A stretch of 64,000 nucleotides of DNA, taken from positions 1 to 64,000 of the forward strand of contig CAYGVI010000002.1 of assembly GCA_964353335.1 (NCBI GenBank), given 5' to 3'. Position 1 is the first letter of the stretch. Every line of letters begins with the position of its first letter. Source of the stretch: JAWAAW01 sp964353335 (lineage in GTDB: Archaea > Nanobdellota > Nanobdellia > Woesearchaeales > ARS49). Below the pieces are notes generated by a model that saw nothing but the letters and a program-made list of their open reading frames with translations, had not been told where the DNA came from and searched no databases. Positions 16,241-23,908 of this stretch are shown here, one piece after another. The translations under genes were made by a program, and so were the position numbers.

Positions 16241-16291
16241 GCGGGCTGGCTTTGGCGTTTCTTCAGAAAACAATGCCAAAATTAGGTTAAT

Positions 16292-16894
16292 TCAGCTAAT
16301 TACCTTTGTTTGTTTGCCCGCTTTCCAGCCAGGGTTCTGCGCGCCCACTCCCCGGTAAATGGTCCCATTGGACGAGCTGCTATGTATTTCTTTTTTCTTG
16401 AGGTCATAATGCGTGTTGCGCCCCCGCATTACTTCCTGCATTAGCCTTTCGAACTCAGAGTGGTTTGGCGCTTCAAACTTGCCTTTTGAGGCAGTTAGCG
16501 CAAGCTTTTCAAGGTTTTTCTCGTCAATCTGCCCTGTGTACATTGAATTTGCTGTCCTTGCGAATGCCATGCACTGGTCTATCGCAACGTGGTATGCATC
16601 AGGACCGCCTTTTTTCATTGGCGCCTCAAACACCTTTTGCACAAGGCAGTTTACGAATAATGGGAATTGTTCGTTTGATTTTGCCTGGATTCCGTCAAGA
16701 ATATCGACGATGTCTCTTACAGGGATTCCTGCCTTTATCATCATTTTTCCTGCGTCTTTGAGGTCTTCCCACAATTCATACCTCTGCAGCCCGGATTGTT
16801 CTGGGTCATATGTCTTTTCCCAGCCATTAACAACACGGCGGAACTGCATCACGTGCGCGTCAGATTCTTCTATCTTTCTTCTTGATCTGTACAT
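16292..16894 (-). CDS. Hypothetical protein upstream of the E1/JAMM operon, 200 aa
   Basis: I do not recognise this protein. It is mainly helical, soluble and basic at both ends. A conserved-looking core runs from VVNGWEKTYDPEQ to KKGGPDAYHVAID, and the last 40 residues are rich in Gly, Ser and Lys and probably disordered. ATG 16894 is chosen because GAGGTGA lies 6 nt upstream; an in-frame GTG two codons earlier overlaps that site. It has its own promoter (TATA about 16943-16953) and lies 160 bp upstream of the AAA+ gene in the same orientation. The shared 18-bp promoter motif suggests it belongs to the same system. Confidence 0.75.
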   Translation of the reverse strand: MYRSRRKIEESDAHVMQFRRVVNGWEKTYDPEQSGLQRYELWEDLKDAGKMMIKAGIPVRDIVDILDGIQAKSNEQFPLFVNCLVQKVFEAPMKKGGPDAYHVAIDQCMAFARTANSMYTGQIDEKNLEKLALTASKGKFEAPNHSEFERLMQEVMRGRNTHYDLKKKEIHSSSSNGTIYRGVGAQNPGWKAGKQTKVIS

Positions 16895-17005
16895 TGTCAC
16901 TCACCTCAAACCGACGAAGTGGCAAGGTAGACAATAGGATATTATAAATCTTATGACAATATTTATATACCTGATAATCCTGCTTATTCTCGAGGTGATG
17001 TCGTT
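16895..17005. promoter_or_regulatory. Divergent promoter region between the 200-aa gene and the 78-aa membrane protein gene
   Basis: Two AT boxes face away from each other: GATTTATAA on the minus strand (about 16944-16953) for the 200-aa gene and ATTTATATA on the plus strand (about 16959-16968) for the small membrane protein. Each gene has a strong GAGGTGA-type ribosome site (16905-16911 on minus, 16991-16998 on plus). Confidence 0.6.
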
Positions 17006-17242
17006 ATGGCAAAAGAAGTATGCAAGTGCACACCAGGCAGCTTTGTATGGCTGGTCATAGGTGTTATCATCATGGCTCTTGGTGTCTGGTCCTTTGTAAA
17101 GGGGCTTCAGATGCAGTGGGCTGGAAGCATTGACTGGATGAAGATTGCGATGTGGTACGCACTGGGCCTGCTTGTCCTTATGATTGGCAAGATGGTAAAG
17201 TGCAAGGGAATGTATTCCTGCCCTGCGCACGGCCGGAAATAA
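17006..17242 (+). CDS. Small two-helix membrane protein with cysteine-bearing ends, 78 aa
   Basis: The sequence has two clear membrane helices (about residues 12-31, FVWLVIGVIIMALGVWSFV, and 45-62, IAMWYALGLLVLMIGKM) joined by a short polar loop. The N-terminal tail carries CKC and the C-terminal tail carries CKG...CPAHG, so a metal or redox site on one face of the membrane is possible. Its ribosome site GAGGTGAT is strong. It diverges from the E1/JAMM-linked 200-aa gene. Function is unknown. Confidence 0.75.
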   Translation: MAKEVCKCTPGSFVWLVIGVIIMALGVWSFVKGLQMQWAGSIDWMKIAMWYALGLLVLMIGKMVKCKGMYSCPAHGRK

Positions 17243-17324
17243 GCGGCTGATTTATTTTATTTTTTCTTTTGTTTTCTTGCCTGAATGGCAAAGCTTTATA
17301 AAGCGTCATACACGAATTAACTTC

Positions 17325-17560
17325 ATATACCAAGAGTTTTTAGGTATAAGGAATACAACGGGTGAATAAGAAAATGGGTTTCGCACCAGAGGGTGATGCA
17401 GCTCCTAGGGAGATGCACAAGATTACCTGCTCAGATTGCGGTGCCGAGTCAGAAGTGCCATTCAAACCGGCAACTGACAGGCCAGTATACTGCCGCGAGT
17501 GCTTCAAAAAGCGCAAGAGGTTCTAATCCTAGAGCTTAGAATCATCAGTTAGTTCGTTTT
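17325..17560 (+). repeat. Duplicated segment, copy 1 (5' UTR, zinc-ribbon gene and 3' flank)
   Basis: A segment of about 235 bp is repeated almost identically at 17714-17949. Identity covers the 5' UTR, the whole 50-codon gene and the first ~30 nt of the 3' flank, then fades. The 5' UTR in both copies contains TATACC and GGTATA, able to form a 6-bp stem with an 11-nt loop (17326-17348 in copy 1), followed by GGTGA and the start codon. A T-rich stretch after each gene is a likely terminator. Confidence 0.85.
17374..17526 (+). CDS. Mini zinc-ribbon protein (50 aa), copy 1
   Basis: This 50-residue protein has two Cys pairs, CSDC (19-22) and CREC (40-43), separated by 17 residues, and a very basic C-terminus (FKKRKRF). 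The spacing predicts a single zinc ribbon, probably nucleic acid binding. Short CxxC-x17-CxxC proteins of this look are, as I recall them, widespread in DPANN archaea and candidate-phyla bacteria, with no established function. ATG 17374 is preceded by GGTGA at 8 nt. A TATA box (CTTTATAAAG, about 17294-17303) gives a leader of about 45 nt with a conserved hairpin. A near-identical paralogue follows. Confidence 0.85.
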   Translation: MGFAPEGDAAPREMHKITCSDCGAESEVPFKPATDRPVYCRECFKKRKRF

Positions 17561-17713
17561 TTTGTTTTTTCCTGTATTCTATCGCAGCCAAATACTTTTA
17601 TACCTGTTTTCTGATTTTTGGCGCCTTTTAAAGGGCATTATCCAAGGTTGTTTTAGTGCGTGATTGCACCTTGCGCCATAACATTTATAAAGCGGCATAT
17701 ATGCAAGAACCGT

Positions 17714-17949
17714 ATATACCAAGAGTTTTTAGGTATAAGGAATACAACGGGTGAATAAGAAAATGGGTTTCGCACCACAGGGTGATGCAGCTCCTAGGGA
17801 GATGCACAAGATTACCTGCTCAGATTGCGGCGCCGAGTCAGAAGTGCCATTCAAACCGGCAACTGACAAGCCAGTATACTGCCGCGAGTGCTTCAAAAAG
17901 CATAAGAGATTCTAATCCTAGCGCTTAGAATCCGCTATTAGTTTGTTTT
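17714..17949 (+). repeat. Duplicated segment, copy 2
   Basis: This is the second copy of the unit described at 17325-17560, including the TATACC/GGTATA leader hairpin and the gene. Its own TATA box (ATTTATAAAG, about 17686-17695) lies outside the identical part, so each copy has an independent promoter. Confidence 0.85.
17763..17915 (+). CDS. Mini zinc-ribbon protein (50 aa), copy 2
   Basis: This copy differs from copy 1 at only three residues (E6Q, R36K, R47H), keeping CSDC, CREC and the basic tail. The silent differences are few, so the duplication is recent or maintained by gene conversion. The same GGTGA site and leader hairpin precede it. A T-rich run after the stop could terminate transcription. 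Confidence 0.85.
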   Translation: MGFAPQGDAAPREMHKITCSDCGAESEVPFKPATDKPVYCRECFKKHKRF

Positions 17950-18046
17950 TTTCTTTTCTCTTTTTCTCTTCTGTTTTATTGACCACAAATACGCAACCAG
18001 CGGCTAACACCGGTCAGCCAGCTTGTTCAATCTGCGGATTTCGCAA

Positions 18047-18077
18047 GCTTTTTAAACCCCCTTCACTATCGTTAAGT
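18047..18077 (+). promoter_or_regulatory. Promoter of the Fe-S cluster operon (leaderless)
   Basis: A TATA box (CTTTTTAAA, about 18048-18056) ends about 22 nt before ATG 18078, placing the transcription start at or next to the start codon. This fits a leaderless transcript and is the reason the regulator start is set at 18078 rather than at the open frame's first ATG (17943). Confidence 0.6.
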
Positions 18078-18443
18078 ATGGTGATTCAGCTGTTAAATCC
18101 TCAGGAGCTGGAAGTATATTACATTCTTCCGGCATTAAGGCGCGAGCTAGCCAAGGCTATGAAAAAGCTGGGCAGGAGCCAGAAGGAAATAGCAGGCAAC
18201 CTGGGTGTCACAGAATCTGCTGTAAGCCAGTACATCCACCAGAAGCGCGCAACAGGAGTTGATTTCACAAAGGATTTGCAGAATGACATTTCCAGTTCTG
18301 CATTGCAAATCAATGACCGCAATGCATTCCTGAAAATCACCCAGAAGTTAATCAGGAAAATAAGGGGCAACAGGTTCATCTGCGACGTATGCAAGAACCA
18401 GAACAAGGGCACGCCAAAAGGGTGCTCAATGTGCTACGAGTGA
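18078..18443 (+). CDS. Helix-turn-helix regulator with C-terminal zinc/Fe-S cysteine motif, 121 aa
   Basis: The N-terminal half contains an XRE-like helix-turn-helix (RSQKEIAGNLGVTESAVSQY, about residues 34-53). The C-terminus has a four-Cys motif, CDVCKNQNKGTPKGCSMC, that could bind zinc or an Fe-S cluster. It lies 4 nt upstream of the cysteine desulfurase, first in a tightly packed operon, so it probably senses Fe-S status and autoregulates the operon, playing the role IscR plays in bacteria without being homologous to it. Regulation is inferred from position and the Cys motif. Confidence 0.8.
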   Translation: MVIQLLNPQELEVYYILPALRRELAKAMKKLGRSQKEIAGNLGVTESAVSQYIHQKRATGVDFTKDLQNDISSSALQINDRNAFLKITQKLIRKIRGNRFICDVCKNQNKGTPKGCSMCYE

Positions 18444-18447
18444 GAAA

Positions 18448-19644
18448 ATGAAGGAAATATACCTTGACCACGCAGCAACAACTTTTGTAGACCCCAGAGT
18501 CAAGTTTGCGATGGAAAAATACTGGCACGAGGACTTTGGAAACCCCTCAAGCTTTCACGCTGCAGGATTAAGGGCTCTCAAGGCATTGAATGAGTCAAGG
18601 GCGACAGTTGCGAAGATAATGAACTGCTCTTCAGAAGAGGTAATATTCACAGGCTCTGGCACAGAAAGCATCAATATGGCGATAAAGGGCGTTTTCAGGG
18701 CTAACAAGCAGAAGGGAAAGCACATCATAACAAGCGCTGCAGAGCATCACGCAGTGCTTGAGACGTGCAAATACCTTCAGAAGCACGAGGGTGCAGAGCT
18801 TACAATACTTCCGGTGGATGAATACGGCCAGGCAAAGCCAGAAGACCTTGAAAATGCAGTCAGGAAAGACACTGTTCTCATAACAATAATGTACGCCAAC
18901 AATGAAATCGGCACAATAAACCGCATTCAAGGGCTTTCTGCAGTTGCCAAAAAGCACAATGTTTTGTTCCACACAGACGCCTGCCAGGCAGGCGGGCTGA
19001 TAGACATTGATGTCAAAAAGCTCGGCGTTGACCTGATGACAATCAACGGCAGCAAATTATACGGTCCAAAGGGCGTCGGAGTGCTTTACATCAGCCGCGG
19101 AACAAACATCCACCCGATTCTTCACGGCGGAGGCCAGGAATTTGGCTTGCGCTCAGGCACAGAAAGCCTTCCGCTTATTGTCGGATTTGCAACAGCCCTG
19201 AAAATCGCTTATGAGACCAGGGAACAGGAGGCTTCAAGGCTCACTGCATTGCGCGACAAGCTCGTGAACAATGTCCTGAAGGCAGTGCCAAAGACATTCC
19301 TTAATGGCCATCCGACAGAAAGGCTGCCGAACAATGCCAACATCACTTTCATGGATATTGAGGGCGAGGCAATGCTTTTGCACCTTAATGAGCACGGAAT
19401 TTTCGCAAGCACAGGAAGCGCCTGCAACTCAAAGAGCCTTGAGCCAAGCCACGTGCTTCTCGCAATGGGGCTTCCATACGAGGCATCGCACGGCAGCATC
19501 AGGTTCACCCTCGGCAGGCACACAACAGAAGAGGATGTCAATAGGGTTGTTGAGGTTTTGCCAGGCATTGTGCAGCAGCTCAGGAATTTGTCTCCTGTCA
19601 ACCTGAAAATGGAAGATGTCCTTCCAAAGAGGGCTGGAAAATGA
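18448..19644 (+). CDS. iscS: Cysteine desulfurase (IscS/NifS type), 398 aa
   Basis: This PLP-dependent class V aminotransferase-fold enzyme takes sulfur from cysteine to a persulfide for Fe-S assembly. It begins with the diagnostic YLDHAATT, has AEHHAVLE (PLP-stacking His), HTDACQAGG (PLP Asp and Gln), the Schiff-base lysine in NGSKLYGPKG, and the catalytic Cys in GSACNS. The residue before the Lys is Ser, where most family members have His (SHKxxGPKG). Length is normal. It overlaps the IscU-like gene by 4 nt. Confidence 0.95.
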   Translation: MKEIYLDHAATTFVDPRVKFAMEKYWHEDFGNPSSFHAAGLRALKALNESRATVAKIMNCSSEEVIFTGSGTESINMAIKGVFRANKQKGKHIITSAAEHHAVLETCKYLQKHEGAELTILPVDEYGQAKPEDLENAVRKDTVLITIMYANNEIGTINRIQGLSAVAKKHNVLFHTDACQAGGLIDIDVKKLGVDLMTINGSKLYGPKGVGVLYISRGTNIHPILHGGGQEFGLRSGTESLPLIVGFATALKIAYETREQEASRLTALRDKLVNNVLKAVPKTFLNGHPTERLPNNANITFMDIEGEAMLLHLNEHGIFASTGSACNSKSLEPSHVLLAMGLPYEASHGSIRFTLGRHTTEEDVNRVVEVLPGIVQQLRNLSPVNLKMEDVLPKRAGK

Positions 19645-20336
19645 GCAATATTGAGCTTAAGCAGGACCCTGTCACGCATCCTGACTTAATTGCAACAAAG
19701 TGCGCGAAAGAGATTGAATCCTGGTTTTACACAGACGTTGTCAAGGACCATTTTTTCAATCCAAGGAACATTTTCAAGACACAGAAGGAGATTGACGACT
19801 ATTTGCCTGATGGAATCGGACTGGTCGGAAGCCCTGCCTGCGGAGACATGATGAAAATGTGGATAAAAGTTGACAAAGCCGCTGACAAAATCGTTGAATG
19901 CAAATGGCAGACATTTGGCTGTGCTTCTGCAATAGCAAGCACAAGCATTTTGAGCGTCATGGTCACTGAAAACAATGGTATGCAGATAGAAAAAGCCCTT
20001 AAGCTCACCCCTCCTGATGTTGTCAAGCACCTTGTTGACCTTCCAAAGAGGAAAATCCACTGCTCTGTGCTTGGCACAAAGGCTTTGAAAGCAGCGCTAA
20101 ACGATTATTTTAAGAAGTCAGGCCAGAACGACCGTGTCATAACAGAAGGCGCGAAAATAATTGACAAGATAATGAAGGTCACAGACAAGGACATTGAGGA
20201 AGCTGTTATTGACGGCGCAATCACGTTTGAAGACGTCCAGAAAAAGACAAAAGCAGGAATACAGGACAAAAGCTGCATTCCAGAAGTTGAGCAGTTAATC
20301 AAGTTTTACCGCGAAAAATACTTTGGTGCAAAATGA
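19641..20336 (+). CDS. iscU: IscU/NifU-like scaffold with degenerate C-terminal BFD-like domain, 231 aa
   Basis: Residues about 30-155 form an IscU/NifU N-terminal domain with the three cluster ligands in SPACGDMM, FGCASAI and HCSVLGTKAL, and the protein begins near FFNPRN as the family does. The C-terminal ~60 residues (DKDIEEAVIDGAITFEDVQ through TKAGIQDKSCIPEVEQLI) resemble the central [2Fe-2S] BFD-like domain of NifU but keep only one of the usual four Cys, so they are unlikely to bind that cluster. It acts with the adjacent desulfurase to assemble Fe-S clusters. Overlaps of 4 nt on both sides show coupled translation. Confidence 0.88.
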   Translation: MSNIELKQDPVTHPDLIATKCAKEIESWFYTDVVKDHFFNPRNIFKTQKEIDDYLPDGIGLVGSPACGDMMKMWIKVDKAADKIVECKWQTFGCASAIASTSILSVMVTENNGMQIEKALKLTPPDVVKHLVDLPKRKIHCSVLGTKALKAALNDYFKKSGQNDRVITEGAKIIDKIMKVTDKDIEEAVIDGAITFEDVQKKTKAGIQDKSCIPEVEQLIKFYREKYFGAK

Positions 20337-20830
20337 GCAAAGAGCCAATAACAAAGGACATGACAATCGGCGAAGTAATTGACGCTTATCCTGTTACTGC
20401 TGAGATTTTGCTGAACAAGGGCGTGCACTGCATTGGCTGCGGAGCAAGATTCCTTGAAACCATTGGCCAAGGCCTTAAGTCCCACGGGCTTTCTGAAAAG
20501 AAAATTGATGCAATTGTCAGCGATCTAAACAAGGCAGCAAAAATCATAATCACTGTCACTCCAAAAGCAGCGGAAAAGCTAAAGGAAATACTCAAGAAAG
20601 AGAAAAAATCAGGATACTGCCTCAGGGTTCAGGCAGTTAAGGCAAAATCAGGCCATACTTATGGGCTTGACTTTGAAAAAACCCAAAAGAAAGGCGACAC
20701 AGCAATCAAGGCTCATGGCTTGACACTGCTTATCGCTGCAAAATCACTGCCAAAAGTCAGGGGGGCAAAAATAGACTATATTGACACCCCTGAGCCTGGC
20801 TTCAGCATAAAAGGTCCCAAAGGAAGATGA
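20333..20830 (+). CDS. DUF1858-IscA (HesB-like) fusion lacking the usual C-terminal cysteines, 165 aa
   Basis: The first ~65 residues match the DUF1858 pattern: MTIGEVIDAYPVTAEILLNK, then VHCIGCG, then GLKSHGLSEKKIDAIVSDLN. The rest (about 68-165) looks like an A-type carrier/HesB fold, starting IIITVTPKAAEKLKEIL. The IscA hallmark, a C-terminal CGCG, is absent: the protein stops at PEPGFSIKGPKGR. The only cysteines outside DUF1858 are isolated. It may therefore carry a cluster through the DUF1858 Cys pair or act structurally. It is third in the Fe-S operon, with 4-nt overlaps on both sides. Confidence 0.8.
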   Translation: MSKEPITKDMTIGEVIDAYPVTAEILLNKGVHCIGCGARFLETIGQGLKSHGLSEKKIDAIVSDLNKAAKIIITVTPKAAEKLKEILKKEKKSGYCLRVQAVKAKSGHTYGLDFEKTQKKGDTAIKAHGLTLLIAAKSLPKVRGAKIDYIDTPEPGFSIKGPKGR

Positions 20831-21450
20831 AGCAACACAATATTGCGGACAAGGTAAAAATTCTCGCATTCAGCGACACGCACGGAAAGGACCTGAGGCA
20901 CATGGTTGACAAGGCAGAGAAAGAAGGAGTAAAGCTTGTGTTTGCCTGCGGTGACTGGAGCGCTTTTGATGAGCTGCCGCCATATCTTGTCGGCCAGTTC
21001 AAGAAAAAAGGAATGCAGATGTTCCTGCAGACCGGAAACCATGAGAATTTCGCAACATCTGACGCTCTCGCAGAGAAATACGGCATAAAGCACCTGCACG
21101 GCGACGGTGTTGTTTACAATAATGTAGGTTTCTTTGGAGCTGGAGGGGCAACCCAGATTGGCCCTAATGGATTAATTGACGAGGACGAGCTTTTCGCCTT
21201 GCTCAAGCAGGGCTTTGAGAAAGTGAAGAATGCAGGAAAGAAAGTGATGCTTGTCCACGAGCACCCTGCAGGCACTATTTTTGAGCTCGGCAGGTTCCCA
21301 GGCAGCCAGGCAATAAGGAGGGCAATCACAGAGTTCAAGCCAGATGTTGTCATCTGCGGCCACATCCACGAAGCCTCAGGCGTTGAGGAAAAAATCGGTT
21401 CAACACGGATAATAAACGTCGCAAAAGAAGGCAAGATTCTGGAATTCTGA
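20827..21450 (+). CDS. Calcineurin-like metallophosphoesterase, 207 aa
   Basis: The metal-binding blocks of the family appear in order: FSDTHG, CGDWS, TGNHEN, LVHEHP and CGHIHE. The second block has GDW rather than the common GDI/GDL, but the Asp ligand is kept. It is last in the Fe-S operon with a 4-nt overlap. The substrate is unknown; 3'-5' cyclic nucleotides, nucleotides or a phosphoprotein are all possible. It converges with the ABC permease gene, with no gap. Confidence 0.88.
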   Translation: MKQHNIADKVKILAFSDTHGKDLRHMVDKAEKEGVKLVFACGDWSAFDELPPYLVGQFKKKGMQMFLQTGNHENFATSDALAEKYGIKHLHGDGVVYNNVGFFGAGGATQIGPNGLIDEDELFALLKQGFEKVKNAGKKVMLVHEHPAGTIFELGRFPGSQAIRRAITEFKPDVVICGHIHEASGVEEKIGSTRIINVAKEGKILEF

Positions 21451-22671
21451 TTATTCATACCTTAACGCGTCAACCGGCTTAAGCCTTGATGCCCTTCTCG
21501 CTGGCATCAAGCCGCTTGCTGCGCCCACGCCGAATGAGAACGCCAAGGCGCCGACAATCAAATACCACGGATATGCTGCCATAAGTGTGCCTGAGCCGAA
21601 CTGGTAATTGACTCCGACTTCAACGCCCTTGCTTATTGCAAAGCCGATAATTATTCCGATTATTCCTCCTGCTGTGCCAAGGAATCCGCTTTCAATCAGG
21701 AATATGCCCATTATGTCGCTGTTGCGAGCGCCGATTGATTTCATCACTCCAATCTCGCGCGTCCTTTCAAGCACTGCTGTGAACATTGTGTTCATGATTC
21801 CGATGCCGCCGACCAAAAGGCTGATTGCTGCTATGCCGATAAACACTGCCTGAATAATGTTGAAAATCTTTGTGAAAGACTCAATCATCTGAGTGCTTGT
21901 CTGGACGCTGAAGTCCTCTTTGCCTTCTTTCAGGTGCCTGTCGCGCCTGATTGTTTTCTTCACATCGTCTGCGACTTTCTCAGGGTTTTCTCCTGACGCG
22001 CTCTGCGCGACAATGTAGGAGTATGCCTCTGACTCGTTTGTCATCTCCCTTAATTCTGCCTCTGAAATTGTCACAGTCGGGTCTGTTCCAGGGTCTCCTG
22101 TGCGCTTGAGTATTCCAACAACCTCAAACAGCTTTCCGCCGACAAGTATCTTGTTGCCGACCTGTATTTCCTTTTTGAAAAAGTCCTTGTGGGCAAGGTC
22201 GTCTCCAATCACTGCTTTCCCCTTGTCCTTTGACGATAGCATCCTTCCGTCTGCAATCTCCCACGAGTTGACTTGTGTCAAAAGGTCTGCGTCTTCCTGC
22301 TTGTCAGGCATTCCCATGACAAACTGCGTCCTTTGCACGTCATTGAATACAATAAGCTGTGCCCTGAAAAGCGCTCCAGCAGCCCTTTTGATTCCTTTTG
22401 TTTTTTCTGTAAGGTCAAGCTCGCGCTGTTTTAGCTGGTTTGGTATGTTCTGGCCTCCAAAACCCATTTCCTTTGCCTGAATTATGATTTTGTCTCCGCC
22501 GATTTTCTCAAACTGGGTGTTAATCATTCCTTGCAGTCCCTGCCCTAAAGAAACAAGCGCGACAACAGCTGCTATGCCGATAAATACGCCAAGCATCGTG
22601 AGGAGTGTGCGCCTTCTCCTCCTTCTCACGTTCCTGAAAGCGAGTGTGAATAACTCAATTACATCACCCAT
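21451..22671 (-). CDS. MacB/FtsX-family ABC transporter permease, 406 aa
   Basis: An N-terminal membrane helix follows TLAFRNVRRRRRRTLLTMLG, the usual MacB start. A soluble extracytoplasmic domain (about residues 45-275) comes next, then the three-helix FtsX domain (about 280-400) with GGIGIMNTM and RTREIGVMKSIGAR, the coupling signature for the ATPase. It is the last gene of the PadR-linked exporter operon and a paralogue of the gene immediately upstream (1 nt apart). The two probably form a heterodimeric MacB-like exporter or mechanotransmission machine. Confidence 0.9.
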   Translation of the reverse strand: MGDVIELFTLAFRNVRRRRRRTLLTMLGVFIGIAAVVALVSLGQGLQGMINTQFEKIGGDKIIIQAKEMGFGGQNIPNQLKQRELDLTEKTKGIKRAAGALFRAQLIVFNDVQRTQFVMGMPDKQEDADLLTQVNSWEIADGRMLSSKDKGKAVIGDDLAHKDFFKKEIQVGNKILVGGKLFEVVGILKRTGDPGTDPTVTISEAELREMTNESEAYSYIVAQSASGENPEKVADDVKKTIRRDRHLKEGKEDFSVQTSTQMIESFTKIFNIIQAVFIGIAAISLLVGGIGIMNTMFTAVLERTREIGVMKSIGARNSDIMGIFLIESGFLGTAGGIIGIIIGFAISKGVEVGVNYQFGSGTLMAAYPWYLIVGALAFSFGVGAASGLMPARRASRLKPVDALRYE

Positions 22672-22672
22672 A

Positions 22673-23887
22673 TCATTCCCCCCTCAATGCTTCAACTGGC
22701 GGCAACCTGCTTGCCTGCATCGCAGGGAAAGTTCCTGAAATAACTCCAATTGTGAATGAAAATGCCAATGCTCCGGCTATCAAATACCACGGGAATGATG
22801 CCTGAATCAGGTTTCCAATGATGCCTTTCGCGATAAGCTCCACTGACTTGCTCAGCCCTGCGCCGATAAGCACTCCGATTATTCCGCCTGTCAACCCAAG
22901 CAGTCCGCTTTCAAGCAAAAATATCAGCATTACATCGCTGTTGCGCGCGCCAATTGCCTTCATCACTCCAATGTCGCGCTTTCTTTCAAGAACTGCAGTG
23001 TACATTGTGTTCATTATGCCGATTCCGCCGACCAGCAAACTAATCAAAGCAATTCCAATGAAAACAGCCTGGACAACTCCGAGAATCGTGTTGACAGAAG
23101 CAATAATTTCCTCGCTTGTTTGGATTGTGAAGTCCTCATAGCCTTCTTTCAGGTGCCTGTCGCGCCTCATTGCGCGTGAAATCCTGTCAGCGACCTTTGA
23201 GATATCCTCGCCTGACGCAACCTGGGCGACAATCATGCTGAACTTGTCTTTTTCACCAAGTATCTCGCGCGCGTCTTCCTCGTTCATGAACACTGCCATG
23301 TCAATATTTATTGCTATTTTCGGCATCAGCCCGACAATGTCAAACTGCTTGTCATTAAGGAAAATCTTTGAGCCTACAGTCATTTCCTTTGCGAACTGCT
23401 TTCCTGCCCAGACATTGTTTCCGACAACCAGCTTTCCCCTGTCAGCTGATTTGAGCATCCTTCCCTGCTCAACACGCAGGCTGTTTGTGTCTATTGAAAG
23501 CTGCCTGTCAGGCTCTGTGTCAGGTGTGCCTGCGACAAAAAGGTTCTCTGACTCTCCCTGGAAGTCAGCTGAAACAGACCTTAGAAGCCTTCCAAATGAC
23601 GCCTTTACCCCTGTTGTCTGGCTGATGATATCAAGGTCATGCTTTCCTATTGAGCTTGCAGAGTTCGCGCCTGGCGGTCCCATTCCTGCTGTAGCCGCCT
23701 GTATTATTATCTTGTCGCTGCCAATGCCTGCGAACTGGGCGTTAATTGCGTTCTGCATCCCCTGACCAAGTGATATCAGCGCGACAACTGCGGCTATGCC
23801 GATAAAAATGCCCAGCATTGTCAGCGATGTGCGCAGAAAGCGCTTCTGCATACTGCCAAATGCAATGAGCAGGTAGTCTTTCAGCAT
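22673..23887 (-). CDS. MacB/FtsX-family ABC transporter permease, 404 aa
   Basis: This has the same architecture as its downstream paralogue: an N-terminal helix (TSLTMLGIFIGIAAVVALIS), an extracytoplasmic domain of about 230 residues, and a C-terminal FtsX domain with GGIGIMNTMYTAVLERKRD and IGVMKAIGARNSDV. The pairing with a LolD/MacB-type ATPase and an exported accessory protein upstream indicates an ABC system that moves a substrate out of, or senses, the cell envelope. Substrate unknown. Confidence 0.9.
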   Translation of the reverse strand: MLKDYLLIAFGSMQKRFLRTSLTMLGIFIGIAAVVALISLGQGMQNAINAQFAGIGSDKIIIQAATAGMGPPGANSASSIGKHDLDIISQTTGVKASFGRLLRSVSADFQGESENLFVAGTPDTEPDRQLSIDTNSLRVEQGRMLKSADRGKLVVGNNVWAGKQFAKEMTVGSKIFLNDKQFDIVGLMPKIAINIDMAVFMNEEDAREILGEKDKFSMIVAQVASGEDISKVADRISRAMRRDRHLKEGYEDFTIQTSEEIIASVNTILGVVQAVFIGIALISLLVGGIGIMNTMYTAVLERKRDIGVMKAIGARNSDVMLIFLLESGLLGLTGGIIGVLIGAGLSKSVELIAKGIIGNLIQASFPWYLIAGALAFSFTIGVISGTFPAMQASRLPPVEALRGE

Positions 23888-23908
23888 TGTTCAGCCTTTC
23901 AGGGCGCT

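Noticed and set aside
16133..16291. A short modifier gene hidden between the 200-aa gene and the AAA+ gene
   Set aside because: No frame with a start codon and ribosome site ends in Gly-Gly there; the region is explained by a promoter and upstream motif.
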